Part shown: one piece after another, positions 35,120 to 46,466 of the stretch
Position numbering within the stretch: the stretch's first letter is position 1
Layout of the letters: each line of letters starts with the position of its first letter
NCBI GenBank assembly: GCA_021234155.1
Contig: JAJEKV010000032.1
Span: 13,284,283-13,348,282, forward strand
Source of the DNA: Isoetes taiwanensis
Taxonomy: Eukaryota > Streptophyta > Lycopodiopsida > Isoetales > Isoetaceae
Length of the DNA stretch: 64,000 bases
Direction: 5' to 3'
The notes under the pieces: generated by a model
Seen by the model: the letters and a program-made list of their open reading frames with translations, nothing else
Told to the model about the DNA's origin: nothing
Databases searched by the model: none
Position numbers and translations under genes: made by a program

Positions 35120-35821
35120 TTATTTCCTATTTGTGTCAATTGCTTTTCCATTTTGATCCAGGTAAGCAACTAAACCCTTGTCTCGAGCTTCCTTCACTCT
35201 AGCCCATTCTTGTTTGCGTACTTCAAGCTGGCCTGGAGTTAAATCCTGGTCCAGCCATATCCTTTCTCCTTTCAGAGTGCTCCTGTTGAGGAGCACCCTG
35301 TCCCTGGCTTCTTTTGTGTGGAATTTCACAAGTATTGGTCGGGCATATGAGCCCGGTTTTCCCAATCTACGTGAAGAAACATGTAATGGATCATGAAGGT
35401 GCATTGTGTCTGAAAAGAATCTTCTTACTGTGTCTGTCAGGTCTTCTCCTTCAATCTCTGGTAATCCGGATATTTTCAGATTTTTGGTACGAATTTCTTG
35501 GTCCATTTGTTCAGATGATACCTCTGCTTGGTGAATTCTCATTTGTTCTTTGGTGGTTTCAGCCACCAAAGAAGCTAACTTGTGTTCTAGCTCTGTTATC
35601 TGTGCCCTGAGATCAGTAGATGGTTTTTGCAATGTAGACGTCAATTCTACGGTTTGGTCCTTGTTTTGGGCAAGTAATTCATTGAGAGTGCCCCGGATTC
35701 CTGTTACTTCAGACCTTAAAGATTTGATCTCGGCTTTCAGATCTAGAACTAAAGCTATCAAACTGGTTGTATCTCCATCGAATTCAATGGAGCAATCCCC
35801 TTTCTTTGCCTTTGGGGGCAT
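35120..35821 (-). CDS. LINE-B1 ORF1: coiled-coil RNA-binding protein
   Basis: An intact 233-codon frame from ATG at 35821. Residues about 20-110 form a heptad-rich coiled coil (LKAEIKSLRSEVTGI and later LRAQITELEHKLASL). Residues about 115-195 resemble the RRM-like core of L1 ORF1 proteins (LKISGLPEIEGED, then RPILVKFHTKEARDRVL). The end, LTPGQLEVRKQEWARVKEA, fits the C-terminal domain. This trimeric RNA chaperone architecture is well known from animal L1; plant L1 elements usually have DUF4283 ORF1 instead, as the LINE-A copies here do. Confidence 0.82.
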   Translation of the reverse strand: MPPKAKKGDCSIEFDGDTTSLIALVLDLKAEIKSLRSEVTGIRGTLNELLAQNKDQTVELTSTLQKPSTDLRAQITELEHKLASLVAETTKEQMRIHQAEVSSEQMDQEIRTKNLKISGLPEIEGEDLTDTVRRFFSDTMHLHDPLHVSSRRLGKPGSYARPILVKFHTKEARDRVLLNRSTLKGERIWLDQDLTPGQLEVRKQEWARVKEARDKGLVAYLDQNGKAIDTNRK

Positions 35822-35850
35822 CCCTATGAAAACTTCGCCCGCTCAATGGT

Positions 35851-36049
35851 GCGCCCGCTCCATTGATAATGAAATGCCAAATTCATGCATATGATTTTTT
35901 AGCTTCATTCCAGAGACTATTGTTTCTCATACTCTTCGATCAAAGGGTGCCACATAATTCAGAGGATATTGTTAAGCCTTCGACCCTATGTCTTGCTTCA
36001 CCTTCCTTTTTTATACGTTTGGGCTTCCTATCCCTTTCGTTGTTTGGGT
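35851..36049. other. Spacer next to LINE-B1, no gene seen
   Basis: Sequence between the LINE-B1 5' end and the LINE-A3 target site. Its right end, together with 42601-42698, restores a LINE-C-like 3' end, so part of it may be a truncated LINE-C body. No reverse transcriptase motif was found. Confidence 0.35.
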
Positions 36050-36063
36050 CCCATGGACAATTT
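36050..36063. repeat. LINE-A3 target-site duplication, left
   Basis: CCCATGGACAATTT, identical to 42588-42601. The two bracket LINE-A3 exactly. The last T residues merge with the T run (poly(A) of the minus-strand element), so the length could be 12-14. Confidence 0.9.
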
Positions 36064-36333
36064 TTTTTTTTTTTTTTTGAAGGCAAGGTGGGTTTTATAT
36101 TCATAGGTTAAATAAGATACATCAAAATATAATAGGACTCCAAAGGAGACCTATTAATAAAAAGTAAGTCCTCCATATATGGAGGTACAACCTGCTTTAA
36201 GAAAAATAGATAGGGCATATTCAGGTTGCAGGTCCTTGTGTTCATAGTGTAGCATAGAAAATTTAACCAATCACACAGAACAGTCCAAAAAAGCATTGCT
36301 ATTCCTGGAATAGCTGAGTGCTAAGCTTGACTT

Positions 36334-36576
36334 TTAGCTATTTGCTTCGATCAAATCCTGCAGGGATAGGTCAGAAACTCTAGAGTTGCCAAAAACACTG
36401 AGCATTTCGTCCAACTCCTTGGTAGTATATGAGGTGAAGTCCATTAGCATAAGCACTCGGGCTTCCCTCCTTTGCTGCCAATGGTGAAACAGAGCCTCGA
36501 ACATAGGCTTTAAACTGTTATGTCTCCAAATAGCCTGTCTCTTAAGCAGCTCCTTAATGGCCCTCGCATGAATCAC
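36334..36576 (-). pseudogene. LINE-A3 distal C-terminal ORF
   Basis: An 80-codon frame after the zf-RVT position, with IHARAIKELLKRQAIWRHNS and MDFTSYTTKELDEMLSVFG, predicted mostly helical. It occupies the same place as the C-terminal extension of LINE-A1 ORF2 but is not clearly similar in sequence. Between it and 37217 the frame is lost, though a stretch similar to the zf-RVT region can be followed. Its start codon is unlikely to be used. Confidence 0.45.
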
Positions 36577-37216
36577 CTCGCTTAAGTAGAATCATGTTTT
36601 CTTCCATCTTGATTCTTGATATTTCTTCCACTGCAACCCGGTGATCAGAACTTCTCGGTGGGGCTCCCATCTGCATCATCCTCCTCTGATGATCTGTGAA
36701 GAACACCATTAACATCTGTTAGAATTGGAGTAAAAAAATGATATAAACCTTGGAATCTTCCAATCCGATCCCAGGCTTTGTCCGATGGCCTTTGGCGCTT
36801 TTGTGGCAAAGTGGTCGGTCCTCAGATCGACTCGAGCTTGGCTTTAATCCAATGCTGATTGATGGCTTTCTTTTCAATACCCACTAGATTTCTATGTTTC
36901 CATATGATCCAAAGATGTTAAAATTCTGCAAGTATTTATAACTCGAGCTACCATTCAGAAATTCCGGGAGATTTGCAAAGGCCCCAAGATTAATTTGTGG
37001 AAGTCCATATCCAAATTTCAGCTATTTTTGAACATAGAAAAACATGGTTCGAAGTCTTCGTCATTCCACATCCCAAGGGGCAATGAGACTAGAAATATTG
37101 CTATCATATTTGGATCCGAGAGATTAGTTTGAAGACTTTGGTGCAAAGCAAAATCCATCTGAATGTAGTGATCTTTGGAGCTCCATAGTTTTTCCAGCCT
37201 TTAGCACATACTGAAG

Positions 37217-40200
37217 CTAAAGTGTCTTCATCACAAGGCCAGAGGGAGCATGCTCTTGATTGTGTGTTGCCAGAGCACTATATATGTCCTTAACTGAATA
37301 GGTCTCCTTGTTGTTTAAGGTCCAACTATTGGAGGCAGCTGCCATATCCTGGAGGTTCTTAATCAGTCCCATGATCTTATTGAAAATCTTTTTGTCTAAG
37401 GCTGAACCTTTTATTCTTTGTTTCACTTCCTCCCAGGTAGTCCATCTGCTGTCTTCCTCACACCATAAGTCCCCAAAGCATTTATAACTAGCCATGAACC
37501 ACTGCATGTACTTCTGTGGGTGTTGGAGAGCCAGGCAACCAACTGTTTGGGGAGCCAGATCAGGGTGCCAGAAAATTTTAATATCCTTGCATCTAGCATC
37601 AACCACTGGTGGCCTGTAGCAAAGAGATGCCTGATTCCAGGCTTGCAACATTCTCCTAATGATAGGAGAAGTATTTGAACATGGGACTAGTTGGAAAAAG
37701 GCAGAATCAGGGAGGCAATGTTTCAGAGTTTTGCTACCAACAGGGTGGGATTCCTCCACCCAGTATTTAACCAGTTTCAGAGCAGGGGAGGGGGGGTTTG
37801 CATGAATAGCTCTGTAGATTATTTTTGTAGCCAAGGCTTGAGCTTGCAGAAATAAATCCTTACAACCGAGCCCTCCTAGTTTCTTTGGTTTGATGAGATC
37901 AGCCCAAGCCACTTTGTGCTTTTCTTGCCATATGAACTTCCTGATTGCTGTTTCTATTTGTTTATAGGAACATTTATCTGCCACTATAGCCGAGGAGAAG
38001 TAGACATGTGTACTGGCAATCACAGAGTTAGCTATCTCAACCCTACCAGCCAGAGATAATGAGGAAGGGTATTGCAAGAGTTTCCTTTTGATTCTTGTGA
38101 CAATAGGTTCCCATAGGCCATGGATTGTACTATTGAGTGCTATAGGTATGCCCAAGATTTTTGTGGCAGCATCCTTCTTGAGAACCTGAATATCCAGCAT
38201 CCTATTTGTCTGTGCATCCAAGAGAATTGCACATTTATCTTTATTCAACCACACCCCAGAAACCTGCCCAAACCTATCCATTGCATCAAGGAAATGTCTG
38301 AGACTATGGTCATCATCTTTGAGAAAGACAAAGGTATCATCTGCATATTGCATGATGACAAAGCTGCCCTGATCCTTTGGGAAGTTGAGACAATTAATCA
38401 TTTTTTGAGCATGCAGATGGTGTGCAAGCCTTGTAACGATCTCTGCAACAATTAGGAAAAGATAAGGTGCCAGGGAGCAGCCTTGTCTTACCCCCCTCTT
38501 GCATTGAAAAAGTTTGGTAGGGGTTCCATTTATAAGTAATGCTGAGGCAACTGTATCATTGAAACTCCAGACCTTCCTATATGTGTTTTCAGAGAAGCCT
38601 ATGTGAGCCATGGCCTTTTGGAGGAATTGCCAGCTGATTGTATCATAGGCACGTTTGAAATCAAGTTTGAGCAACATGCAGCCTTGATTTGAAAGTTTGT
38701 TCCAGTGCAATCCTTCAGAGGCTCCAAGATAGTTGTCCAGAATACTTCTAGTTGGGAGGAAGGCAGATTGGCAAGGATCTATTACTGTTTGTAAATGAGG
38801 GCATAGTCTATTTGCCAATATTTTTGCCAAGATCTTATAGGAGGTGTTTGTTAGTGATATTGGTCTCCAATCCCCTAAGACTTCTGGATTTTCCACTTTG
38901 GGAATTAAGGCCATGTGCCCTGCATTAATGGCAGGGGGCAATTTATTGACCTTCCAAGCCCCTTGGATAAAAAAGGTAATATCCTCCTTCATAATCTCCC
39001 GAAATTCAGTGTAAAACTCTGGGGGGGAGCCCATCTGGACCCGGGCTCTTCCCTATAGCCATGGATTTGAGAGTGTCCCAAATTTCTCTTTCAGTTGGTA
39101 CTACAAGCAGGTCATCATCCTTGATCTGTTGGGTAGCTGGGGGGATATCTTCAAAGAACTTCTGAAGAATATCCTCTTGAATGCATCGGATCAAAAAAAA
39201 AATATTTGAATATTCCTTATAGAAATATTCTTCAATGTCCTTCGCTTGTCAATTGTCATACCCTCGTGAGGTTTTAACTTTTGTAATACCATTATTATTT
39301 GACCTCGTTTTTGGCTGCCCTGAAGAAATATGCTGAACTGCCTTTGTCCATGGAATTTATATGTTTACATTTTCTTTTGATTGCCAGAGATTTGGCCTCC
39401 TCTTCCTCAATATGTTTAACTTTACTCTCCAGTTCGAGTTCCTGTTTTTGGAGTTCCTGATTGTCTTTATCAGTAAAGAGTGCTGTCCTAATCTCCTTTA
39501 TCTGTTTGTAAACCACATATTTGCTCTTTCCTTTTTTCGAACCATTCTCAGCCGCCGTGATTAATCCAACCTTTTGCTCGTTTCATCTTTCCAAGGAAAG
39601 AATTAATAGAGCCGCTGCTTTTGAACCTTAGGGAGATCTGTTGTAGAATTCTCGAAAGCATTGCGTAAAGATTTCATCTTTAGCAATTCAGTGTTCATCT
39701 TAAAAGGAATATTGGAACCCCCCTTGGTTGAATTAGCTGAGTTCTCTAATATCTGTGGGAAGTGGTCAGATATTGAAGAGCTAATATCACTGGAAACAAT
39801 CATATTGTCCCATGAGGGCAGGATTTTGTTGCAGATATAATATCTATCAAGCAAGCAATATGTTCTATCCTCACCTTTCCTTTTGTTACTCCAAGAGTAC
39901 ACATTAGAGGAGGAGGGTGGAATATGGCGTAAATGTACCATCGGGTTGGTCCCAAGCAATTTTCTTTCTTATTCATATTGATTCTTCAGCTTGACTTTTG
40001 ATCCCAACTGGGAGTATTATTGAAATCTCCTGCTAACAATAGGTTTGGAATATGCCCATTTCTAGAGATCCACTCATTCATCCATTGAGTTGCTCTTTCT
40101 GCAGGCTCTGTAGAAGCATATACATTAAGTATAGCAGTTGGTTTCCCTTCCATTTCAAGAACTACCACGGCCCACACCTTTTGAATGTGGAGAGAATTTG

Positions 40201-40439
40201 CAAAGGCTTTTGAATCCTCTCCAAATAGTGCAGGTACCCCTCGAAGTTCCACCGTCGGTCCGTCGGATTGAATCACTATTTGGATCCACCCAACTACCTA
40301 GTCTTTCTGATTCAAAGGAGGGTAGCTTGTGTTCTTGGAGGAGAATAATGTTGGCTTTTAATTCCCTAAGGGCAATGATTGCTCTTTTTCTCTTGAGAGG
40401 TCCTTTTATGCCTCTCATATTCCAAGATACAATTTTCAT
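37217..40439 (-). pseudogene. LINE-A3 ORF2: endonuclease-reverse transcriptase, frameshifted
   Basis: It starts MKIVSWNMRGIKGPLKRKRA, with LLQEHKLPSFE, then GDFNNTPSWDQK in another frame. At least five frame changes follow before 39194. One is a G7 run at 39021-39027 (C7 on the coding strand) inside the conserved SPGPDG(L/F)PPEF, which looks like a one-base insertion. The 605-codon piece at 37217-39034 is uninterrupted and holds KLDFKRAYDTISW, QYADDTFVFLKD and the thumb with ATKILGIPIAL. It ends before the zinc-binding region. An insertion with nine or more A residues at about 39190 is another break. Confidence 0.9.
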
Positions 40440-40640
40440 TAGGCAGGATATTTTATCCTTTCCTTCACCCTCAAATTCAGGGCAGGACTATCCAAAGGGA
40501 AGGAAACTTTTTTGATCCTCTTCTTAGTTGTAAGAGGAGTAAAAAACACCTCTGTTTCCTGCCCAATTGTAGATGGGACATAGGATGTCTGGGTATCCTG
40601 CAGGGACTCAAGGCTGTCATCATCTGTGAACTTAATTTCT

Positions 40641-42179
40641 TCAGTACCTCTCCTGTGTCTTTGTCCTCATCTGATCCATTGGGGATTTAGTAAAAAATTT
40701 GTACTCTTGGTTTGCTAGATCCCCTTCTTTTTCCTCAGCCTCTATTATTTGCATCAGAACATCATGCATATCTGGTGCTTCATTGAAATTCAACTGGGCA
40801 AGTGTCATGGGGGAGATATTCCCTCTTGAAGCTTCTCCCTTTAAGTACAGAGTGCCTCCAGCAGATATATCCGAGTCAGAGGACTCTGGATATTCATTGA
40901 TTGGTGGTAGCTCGGGCTCTTCAATAGTTATTGTGTTTCTTTCTCGTACATGGGCTGATGTGATAATGATATCTGTATTTTCTTTAGTCTTACCCTTTAG
41001 ATTATCCCTTCCCAATCCTTGGCCAGAAGGACTTGGAGGTCTCTTGATCTGATCACAACCAGTTCCCTGGCCTACTGGAGTTACAAGCATTTGGGGTTTA
41101 CCCAATTCTTGGCCATTTGGTCTTATAGGTCTCTTGATGTGATCGGGGATCAATCCCCCCGCCTTACGGAGTTATAAGTATTTGGTTCTGGGTTTTGCCT
41201 TGGCCACTTGGGCTTATAGGAACCATGGGCTGGTTGTCCACTTCCTGGCCTTGTGGGCTTACAAGGACCTTGAACTGGTTGACCAATTTCATATCCTGAA
41301 ATTTCCTTTTCCATTCTTGTTTGACTTTCTTTTTGAAAACTGTGGGTTTGTTGGGTTTCTGTTGAATGGCCCTCTCTTTTTTGCTTTTTGGCCTTCCTCC
41401 TGGCACTCCCATTCATATTCTTCTTCCTGGGATCCTTGACCAGTGTCCAATTATCTTTGGTCATTGGATTCTGGATAGCTTTGGGGTCCGAGTATCCGGT
41501 CTCTGGGAAGGTTGAATTTTGTGCTGGCATGGTTTTTCCAGGGTTAGCCAGCTGGTTTCCCATCCATTTCCCCCTGCAAACACCTCCTCCATGTAACCTT
41601 AATCCACATACATTGCATGGAAGGGGGAGTCCATACCATTTCAGGTTCAAAGTTTTTGTTTTCCCAAAATAATCCTTGTATTCTATGGAGCTTGGGATGG
41701 GCTTGAGTATGTCTAGTTGAGTCCAGATTCTAGGGGCCCTTTCTGCTACAGTCTCACACCAGGGTTTTGAAAAGCTCCTCGTGCCAGTATATAGGGCTGA
41801 GATTTTGGACAGAGCAGTAAGCTGGGTGAAAAAGCTCATCCATATTGTGGGGATCGAATTTTGGGTTCCATTTTTGGAAGAATATCTGAGTATTGGCTTT
41901 TTGTATGGTCCCCTGTTTTAAAAGTGTTTGTACTGATTTGGTGGTCCCACATTCAGTAATAAAAAAAGGAAATTCCAACCAGTACATGCCCACAATGTCA
42001 TTCTGCTTGTCTATTTTAAGAAGCTCGTTTCTGATAAAGGTTAGGTTGACTCCTTCATGCCTGAGACAACCAATCACAGCCTTGCTCTCTAGATCTTTTA
42101 ATCTATTTGGAATGTATGAATGAGCTAGCTTAGGCTGTGGTATCCCGCCCTGCAGTCGAGTTTGGACTCTATGCCCCAT
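40641..42179 (-). pseudogene. LINE-A3 ORF1: DUF4283/zinc-knuckle protein, frameshifted
   Basis: The first piece (41754-42179) reads MGHRVQTRL, then KDLESKAVIGCLRHEGVNL and IFFQKWNPKFDPHNMD, the DUF4283-like fold shared with LINE-A2. A shift near 41760-41839 leads to the second piece with CNVCGLRLHGGGVC (CX2CX4HX4C), then NGSARRKAKKQ. A third frame (40641-41153) holds a tract with repeated Pro-Ser-Gly-Gln-Gly-type units (GQELGKPQM, GQGTGCDQIKR, GQGLGRDNLKG). The repeats also occur around 41160-41300. Its role would be binding of element RNA. Confidence 0.82.
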
Positions 42180-42587
42180 CGCTTTCGGTATGATCCAGTC
42201 GCCTACCGTGAAGAAGGTCTATTCTTTAGGATCAACTGGACCACCCTTTCCTTTATATATTGTCCTTATCAGTTCAATCATTTCCATTTTCATTTTCTCT
42301 GTCAGTCCTTTAAAAAAACCATTCCATTCCTCTGCATAATCCGTACCATTCTCGTCCCCCCTGCCGATTCGGATCCTCGCCATGGGCCCCCGGCGCCACT
42401 ATCTCTCGAGCCCACCCCTCATTAAGGCGAGCAAAGGTCCCCCTTTCGGACCATTTCCTACAATCTGTCCCATCCGTGCCATGATCCACTGTTCACTGTT
42501 GTTCCCTATTCGAACTTACCTAGCGCTCCCCTTGGCGCCATCGTCGAAGCCCAAGTCCGCCCAAGTATTCTTTTAGATGCAAAAATC
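42180..42587 (-). other. LINE-A3 leader (5' UTR)
   Basis: A GC-rich stretch between the ORF1 start and the right target-site duplication. No convincing ORF was found. It would contain the internal pol II promoter usual for LINEs, but no specific box is evident. Confidence 0.6.
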
Positions 42588-42601
42588 CCCATGGACAATT
42601 T
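42588..42601. repeat. LINE-A3 target-site duplication, right
   Basis: CCCATGGACAATTT, identical to the left copy at 36050-36063. Confidence 0.9.
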
Positions 42602-42698
42602 GGTCTCCGTGGATGTTAAAAAACCTATTTATCTATCTATCTATCTACCTACCTACCTACCTACCTACCTACCTATCTATCTATCTATCTATCTATCT
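42601..42698 (+). mobile_element. LINE-C2 3' end with composite (TATC)/(TACC) tail
   Basis: TGGTCTCCGTGGATGTTAAA matches the LINE-C1 and LINE-C3 3' ends. It is followed by a tetranucleotide tract of TATC units, then TACC units, then TATC again (42626-42698). The adjoining upstream part, at 36041-36063, was separated by insertion of LINE-A3. Confidence 0.75.
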
Positions 42699-43456
42699 TC
42701 TGATGGTGTATCATATGGTTTTGCCTCATTGATTGAGGGAGTGCACCCATTAAATGTGAGCCAAGATTTGTCCTTTTCTATTACCAAAGAGTCAGATGTT
42801 CGTATTATAGAGGTTGATGAGTTCTTAAGATGGTCCCAGCTTGCAAAATATTAAGCAAATTTCAATTCTTGTCTTAATCTTTGGTTGGCTGCAATGGAGC
42901 ATGGTCATCGTAGGCGCACTATCAGTCAAGCGATCATGATGAGGGCTGCTATGGCAGGGTAAAATGGTCCTTGACGTGACTTTAGAGGCGATACGATATA
43001 TTATAGCACAACTGTATGAATGGCCATCTTCATTAACCTTGCTTTTGAGTTTTTCAGAAGTTGCTTATTTTTTTTAGCAGGCATGCTTTTTCTCCCCTAG
43101 AACAATCCCTGCAATTCAAACATATTTATATGCACTGCCACATCAACACAATTGATGAGATCCGTTGGATCTTCATATAATTTTAGATCTAAGGTTCAAT
43201 ATGTGTAGCAAAATAACGGGGGTTCCAGGGAGATTTTATATGGATGTAAAAATAACAATTCCTGAAATCATAGATGATATATTCTTTAAAACAATTGAAT
43301 AGGTTGTTATAAAAAATATATATATATAGATTCAAGATAAAAAATAATCACATTAACTCATTGGGTACATTGGTTAAAGTAGTCTTATTAGGATATTGAG
43401 TTATTTTGGTAAAGGTTCAAGCCCCTGTATTTCATATTCTAAAATCTTAAGCAATG
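42699..43456. other. Spacer, no clear gene
   Basis: The first 155 bases continue an open plus-strand frame ending at 42854 (SLIEGVHPLNVSQDLSFSI), which is protein-like but unrecognised and has no start outside the microsatellite. An AT dinucleotide tract lies near 43314-43328. A B-box-like GGTTCAAGCCC at 43414-43424 suggests a SINE remnant. Copy B of the duplication begins at 43457. Confidence 0.35.
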
Positions 43457-44913
43457 CCCATAAAGCATCCCACAAGAAAAGTAAAAATCATGGTCGTGCG
43501 TCGCCACTGTATTTCTGCATTACTAACACTGAAAAACAATCATAAAAAACAAACATTCCAAGTCAGTGGTTGGTTGTTTACATGTGCAACATGACAGGCA
43601 TCTTGAAATTGAGGGCCCCGTGGGGAGGGATCCAAGGGTACCGATGGGAGATGAGATATGTTGATGAGATGTTGACGAAGAGGCATCTTGAAATTGAGGG
43701 CCCCGGGGGGGGGGGGGGGGAGAGGATCCAAGGGTATTGATGGGAGATGAGATACTGCTGATGAAAAGTTGACGAAGAAGCGCATAAGAAGTAGCGATAT
43801 CAAAAATGATGTAGCATCCTCAAAATACACGCATCTTGCACGAGAATCCCAATAGAAATAGGATCGATGGTAATTCTCACAATGGGCGTGCATCCCTTTG
43901 ATGAATGTATACAACATCACTAACATTGTTGCAACTCCATCAACACAAATCTTTACTTTGATGATATTGCCGTCGGGTTACATGTTGGGCATTGCGTGCC
44001 AAGTTTGTAGGCAAAGTGATAGATCAAAGTGGCTCTGGTTATCAGCAGATGGGACTACCAAATCTTAGCAGATTGATACAAATATGGACGAAGTTTTAGA
44101 TATCTTGGAGGGCATACTTATCCGGAGAGCCACCACCCTGCTGCAAGCAAACCTGCTCTCTTCCATCCTACTTATTTCTAGTATCTAGATAATAATATTA
44201 TGCTCCTGTCTTAAATCCGACATCTTTTGATTGGTTTTCTATTGACTCTGTCCTTTTTTTTCCAGTTTTATGCTTGAATTAGGTCTTTAAATGGCTCTAA
44301 AACACTTGAAAAGGATTTTGTGCAATGAATTGAGTAATGTTATCTTTGAGTTAGTTATGAAGTTGATTTGAGTGATTTAAACAAATCACGCAGTTGATTT
44401 TGAATGATTATGGGGCAATAGAATAGAAGGGTTTTTATCGTTAGAGCTGGCCGTATGATCATTTTTCCATTACTTGTTAAAATAAAGTTGGAGCCAGTTT
44501 GGAATCTTCCACTCCGGCAAGTTGATCCAAGCAAGGAAGCAAGTTTGCTAGAAGGTTGTTCCCCTTTTTGAATCCCAAGTGGTGTTGCCCCGGTTCAAAT
44601 CCTAGACCACTACTTGTCTTATTACTTTATTTTTTAGGTTTTTTATTCTTTATACTCTCCCTATTTTTTTTTTAATTTTAGGGTTTAGTTTTAGCCATCC
44701 ATCATGTTAAGTAACGTTTTACAAGCAATATGAGTCAATAAGCGCTTTGCTCTATTCCATATATCCGTTTACAAGCAAGAGACGCCTCTTTTATCAATAT
44801 GACTCAAATGAAAGTGGTTTGCTCAAAAACAGAAAGGGATTAGTTCCAATCTTAGTATGTAAGACATCTATTTTTTTGACACCATTTCCTGTTTTATTCG
44901 TAATAATCACATG

Positions 44914-45000
44914 TGGGATATCAACCGTGTTTGTCAGGAATGCATATCAAAACAGAAACTTGAGGAGGAAAGGAAATTGTTGGAGGAATGGAAAACTGAG
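44914..45000 (+). pseudogene. Coiled-coil exon copy 1, copy B
   Basis: Counterpart of 15421-15507 with the GTATGC donor at 45001. It encodes VCQECISKQKLEEERKLLEE-type sequence, here with EEER rather than EEGR and a Trp late in the exon. Confidence 0.5.
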
Positions 45001-46242
45001 GTATGCCCACAAGCTTGTTCAAAAAGTTCAGCAAACCCGTTTTTCCAATTATTTATGTCATTTAATTTATGCATTAAAACAAGATAATCTTAAGTTATAC
45101 AAAGAGATGCCTCTTTCTATTCTATTCTATTCTTTATAATCTCAAGATAATCTTTCAGACATAAGGGTCGCCTTCTTAGGAGTCCAGGCATTTCCCTCCA
45201 AAAAGAACATCAATTGTGTCTTTTCGCCAAAACTCAACAAGAAAAGACACTTTGGAACATGGTTTCTATCTACTCTCAAGCCCTATGCCTAACATGTATG
45301 TTTAAGATGGTCTACCTTTGGCCGTTTTCTTCTGCTATATGTCTTTCCCTGTTCGTGGTCTTTCCCAATTTCTTCCATTTTCCTTTCAATTTTCTTAGCC
45401 TCGAGCAATGTTTGCTGCAACAAAATAAGATGTCATACATAAGTAAAGAGTGGACATAAAACAAAATGTCACATATAACTCTTTGCATGCCACTCTGATC
45501 ATGTAAATCTATTTCATGCTTTTCATTGACTTCAGCCTCGAATAGAAATCGTTAGACCCTTATCTTCCTCATGAGAGTCCCGAAGTTCTCTAACCTGTAG
45601 CAAGAATAAACTTCAACCTTGCTTGAGGCTGAGTAAAATGAAAGGAAATGGAGAATTGAGAAAGACCATGAACTACACTTATAGACGCTGGAGGCGGAAC
45701 ATGAAAGGCATAAAGCAGAGATATGATTCTTTTTACCAGATTTGCATGCACCTGTTGAAGACTTTGCAGATTATGTGCAAACAGCGAGCTTTGTTTTTGA
45801 CAACTGTTCTTCATGGTGTCGCCTTTTAGATAATACCTCACATTCTGTCTGAAATTCCTTAGAAATTCCTTCTTTTGTCTGTATTTCTTGTTTTCGTCTG
45901 ATATCGTTCATTTCCTACATAAATATTCAGGATAGAGGACATGAATGTGATGGGTTTCTAGACATGGTTATCCTACATGGGCAGCTCTAGAAATCTTTAT
46001 ATTTTACCTGATTGTTTCATTGCGAAATCTCTTTCAAATGCCTTGTAAGTTCTACTTGCTTTTCTTCGAGCTGATACTCTGACTGGTTTTTGATCTCTAA
46101 CACTATTTTTTCAGCGGCAACCACTGGGCGCTTTGTATCTGGAATGACATGGTTAAATGGCGTAAACAATTGGAAAAAAGGGGTTTTCTGAACGTTTTTC
46201 AAAGTTTCTGATGGAAACCAATGCACAAGCTTACGGGCATAG

Positions 46243-46466
46243 CTCAGTTTTCTGGTCCTCCAGCAGTTTCATTTCTTCCTCAAGTTGCTGTTTTGATATG
46301 CAAAACTCGTGGCATTCTTGACAAATATGGTTGACATCCCACTGTTGTGATATAATCTGTTGTTCCAATAAAGCAATGCTTCGTAGCATTGCTTGCTCCT
46401 TTCTTTCTTGTTCATTAATCTTCTCTTGCAATGCAGTTTCAACAATCTGGCTTGCACCTCACATTT
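46243..46466 (-). pseudogene. Coiled-coil exon copy 2, copy B, mutated donor
   Basis: Counterpart of 16735-16958 with the same CTATGC in place of a GT donor and the same early TGA. It keeps HICQECHEFCISKQQLEEEM. The shared defects show that the exon was already dead before the duplication. Confidence 0.55.

Larger units (their letters stand above)
31911..35850 (-). mobile_element. LINE-B1, nearly complete
   Basis: A minus-strand LINE with ORF1 (coiled coil), ORF2 (endonuclease, reverse transcriptase, C-terminal zinc-binding region), a short 3' UTR with a 9-bp hairpin at 31983-32004, and an (ATT)n tail. ORF1 is intact and ORF2 has only a few lesions, so insertion was fairly recent. The 5' end lies between the ORF1 ATG and about 35880. 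No target-site duplication was identified. The exact clade should be set by phylogeny. Confidence 0.88.
36064..42587 (-). mobile_element. LINE-A3, full-length copy with target-site duplication
   Basis: A complete minus-strand LINE of about 6.5 kb. It has a GC-rich leader (42180-42587), ORF1 (DUF4283-like, zinc knuckle, disordered tail), ORF2 (endonuclease, RT, later part decayed) and a poly(A) seen as T at 36061-36078. It is flanked by a 14-bp direct repeat. It landed in a 3' end of LINE-C type: joining the flanks restores GGGTCCCATGGACAATTTGG, which parallels the LINE-C1 3' UTR. Multiple frameshifts make it inactive. Confidence 0.92.
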
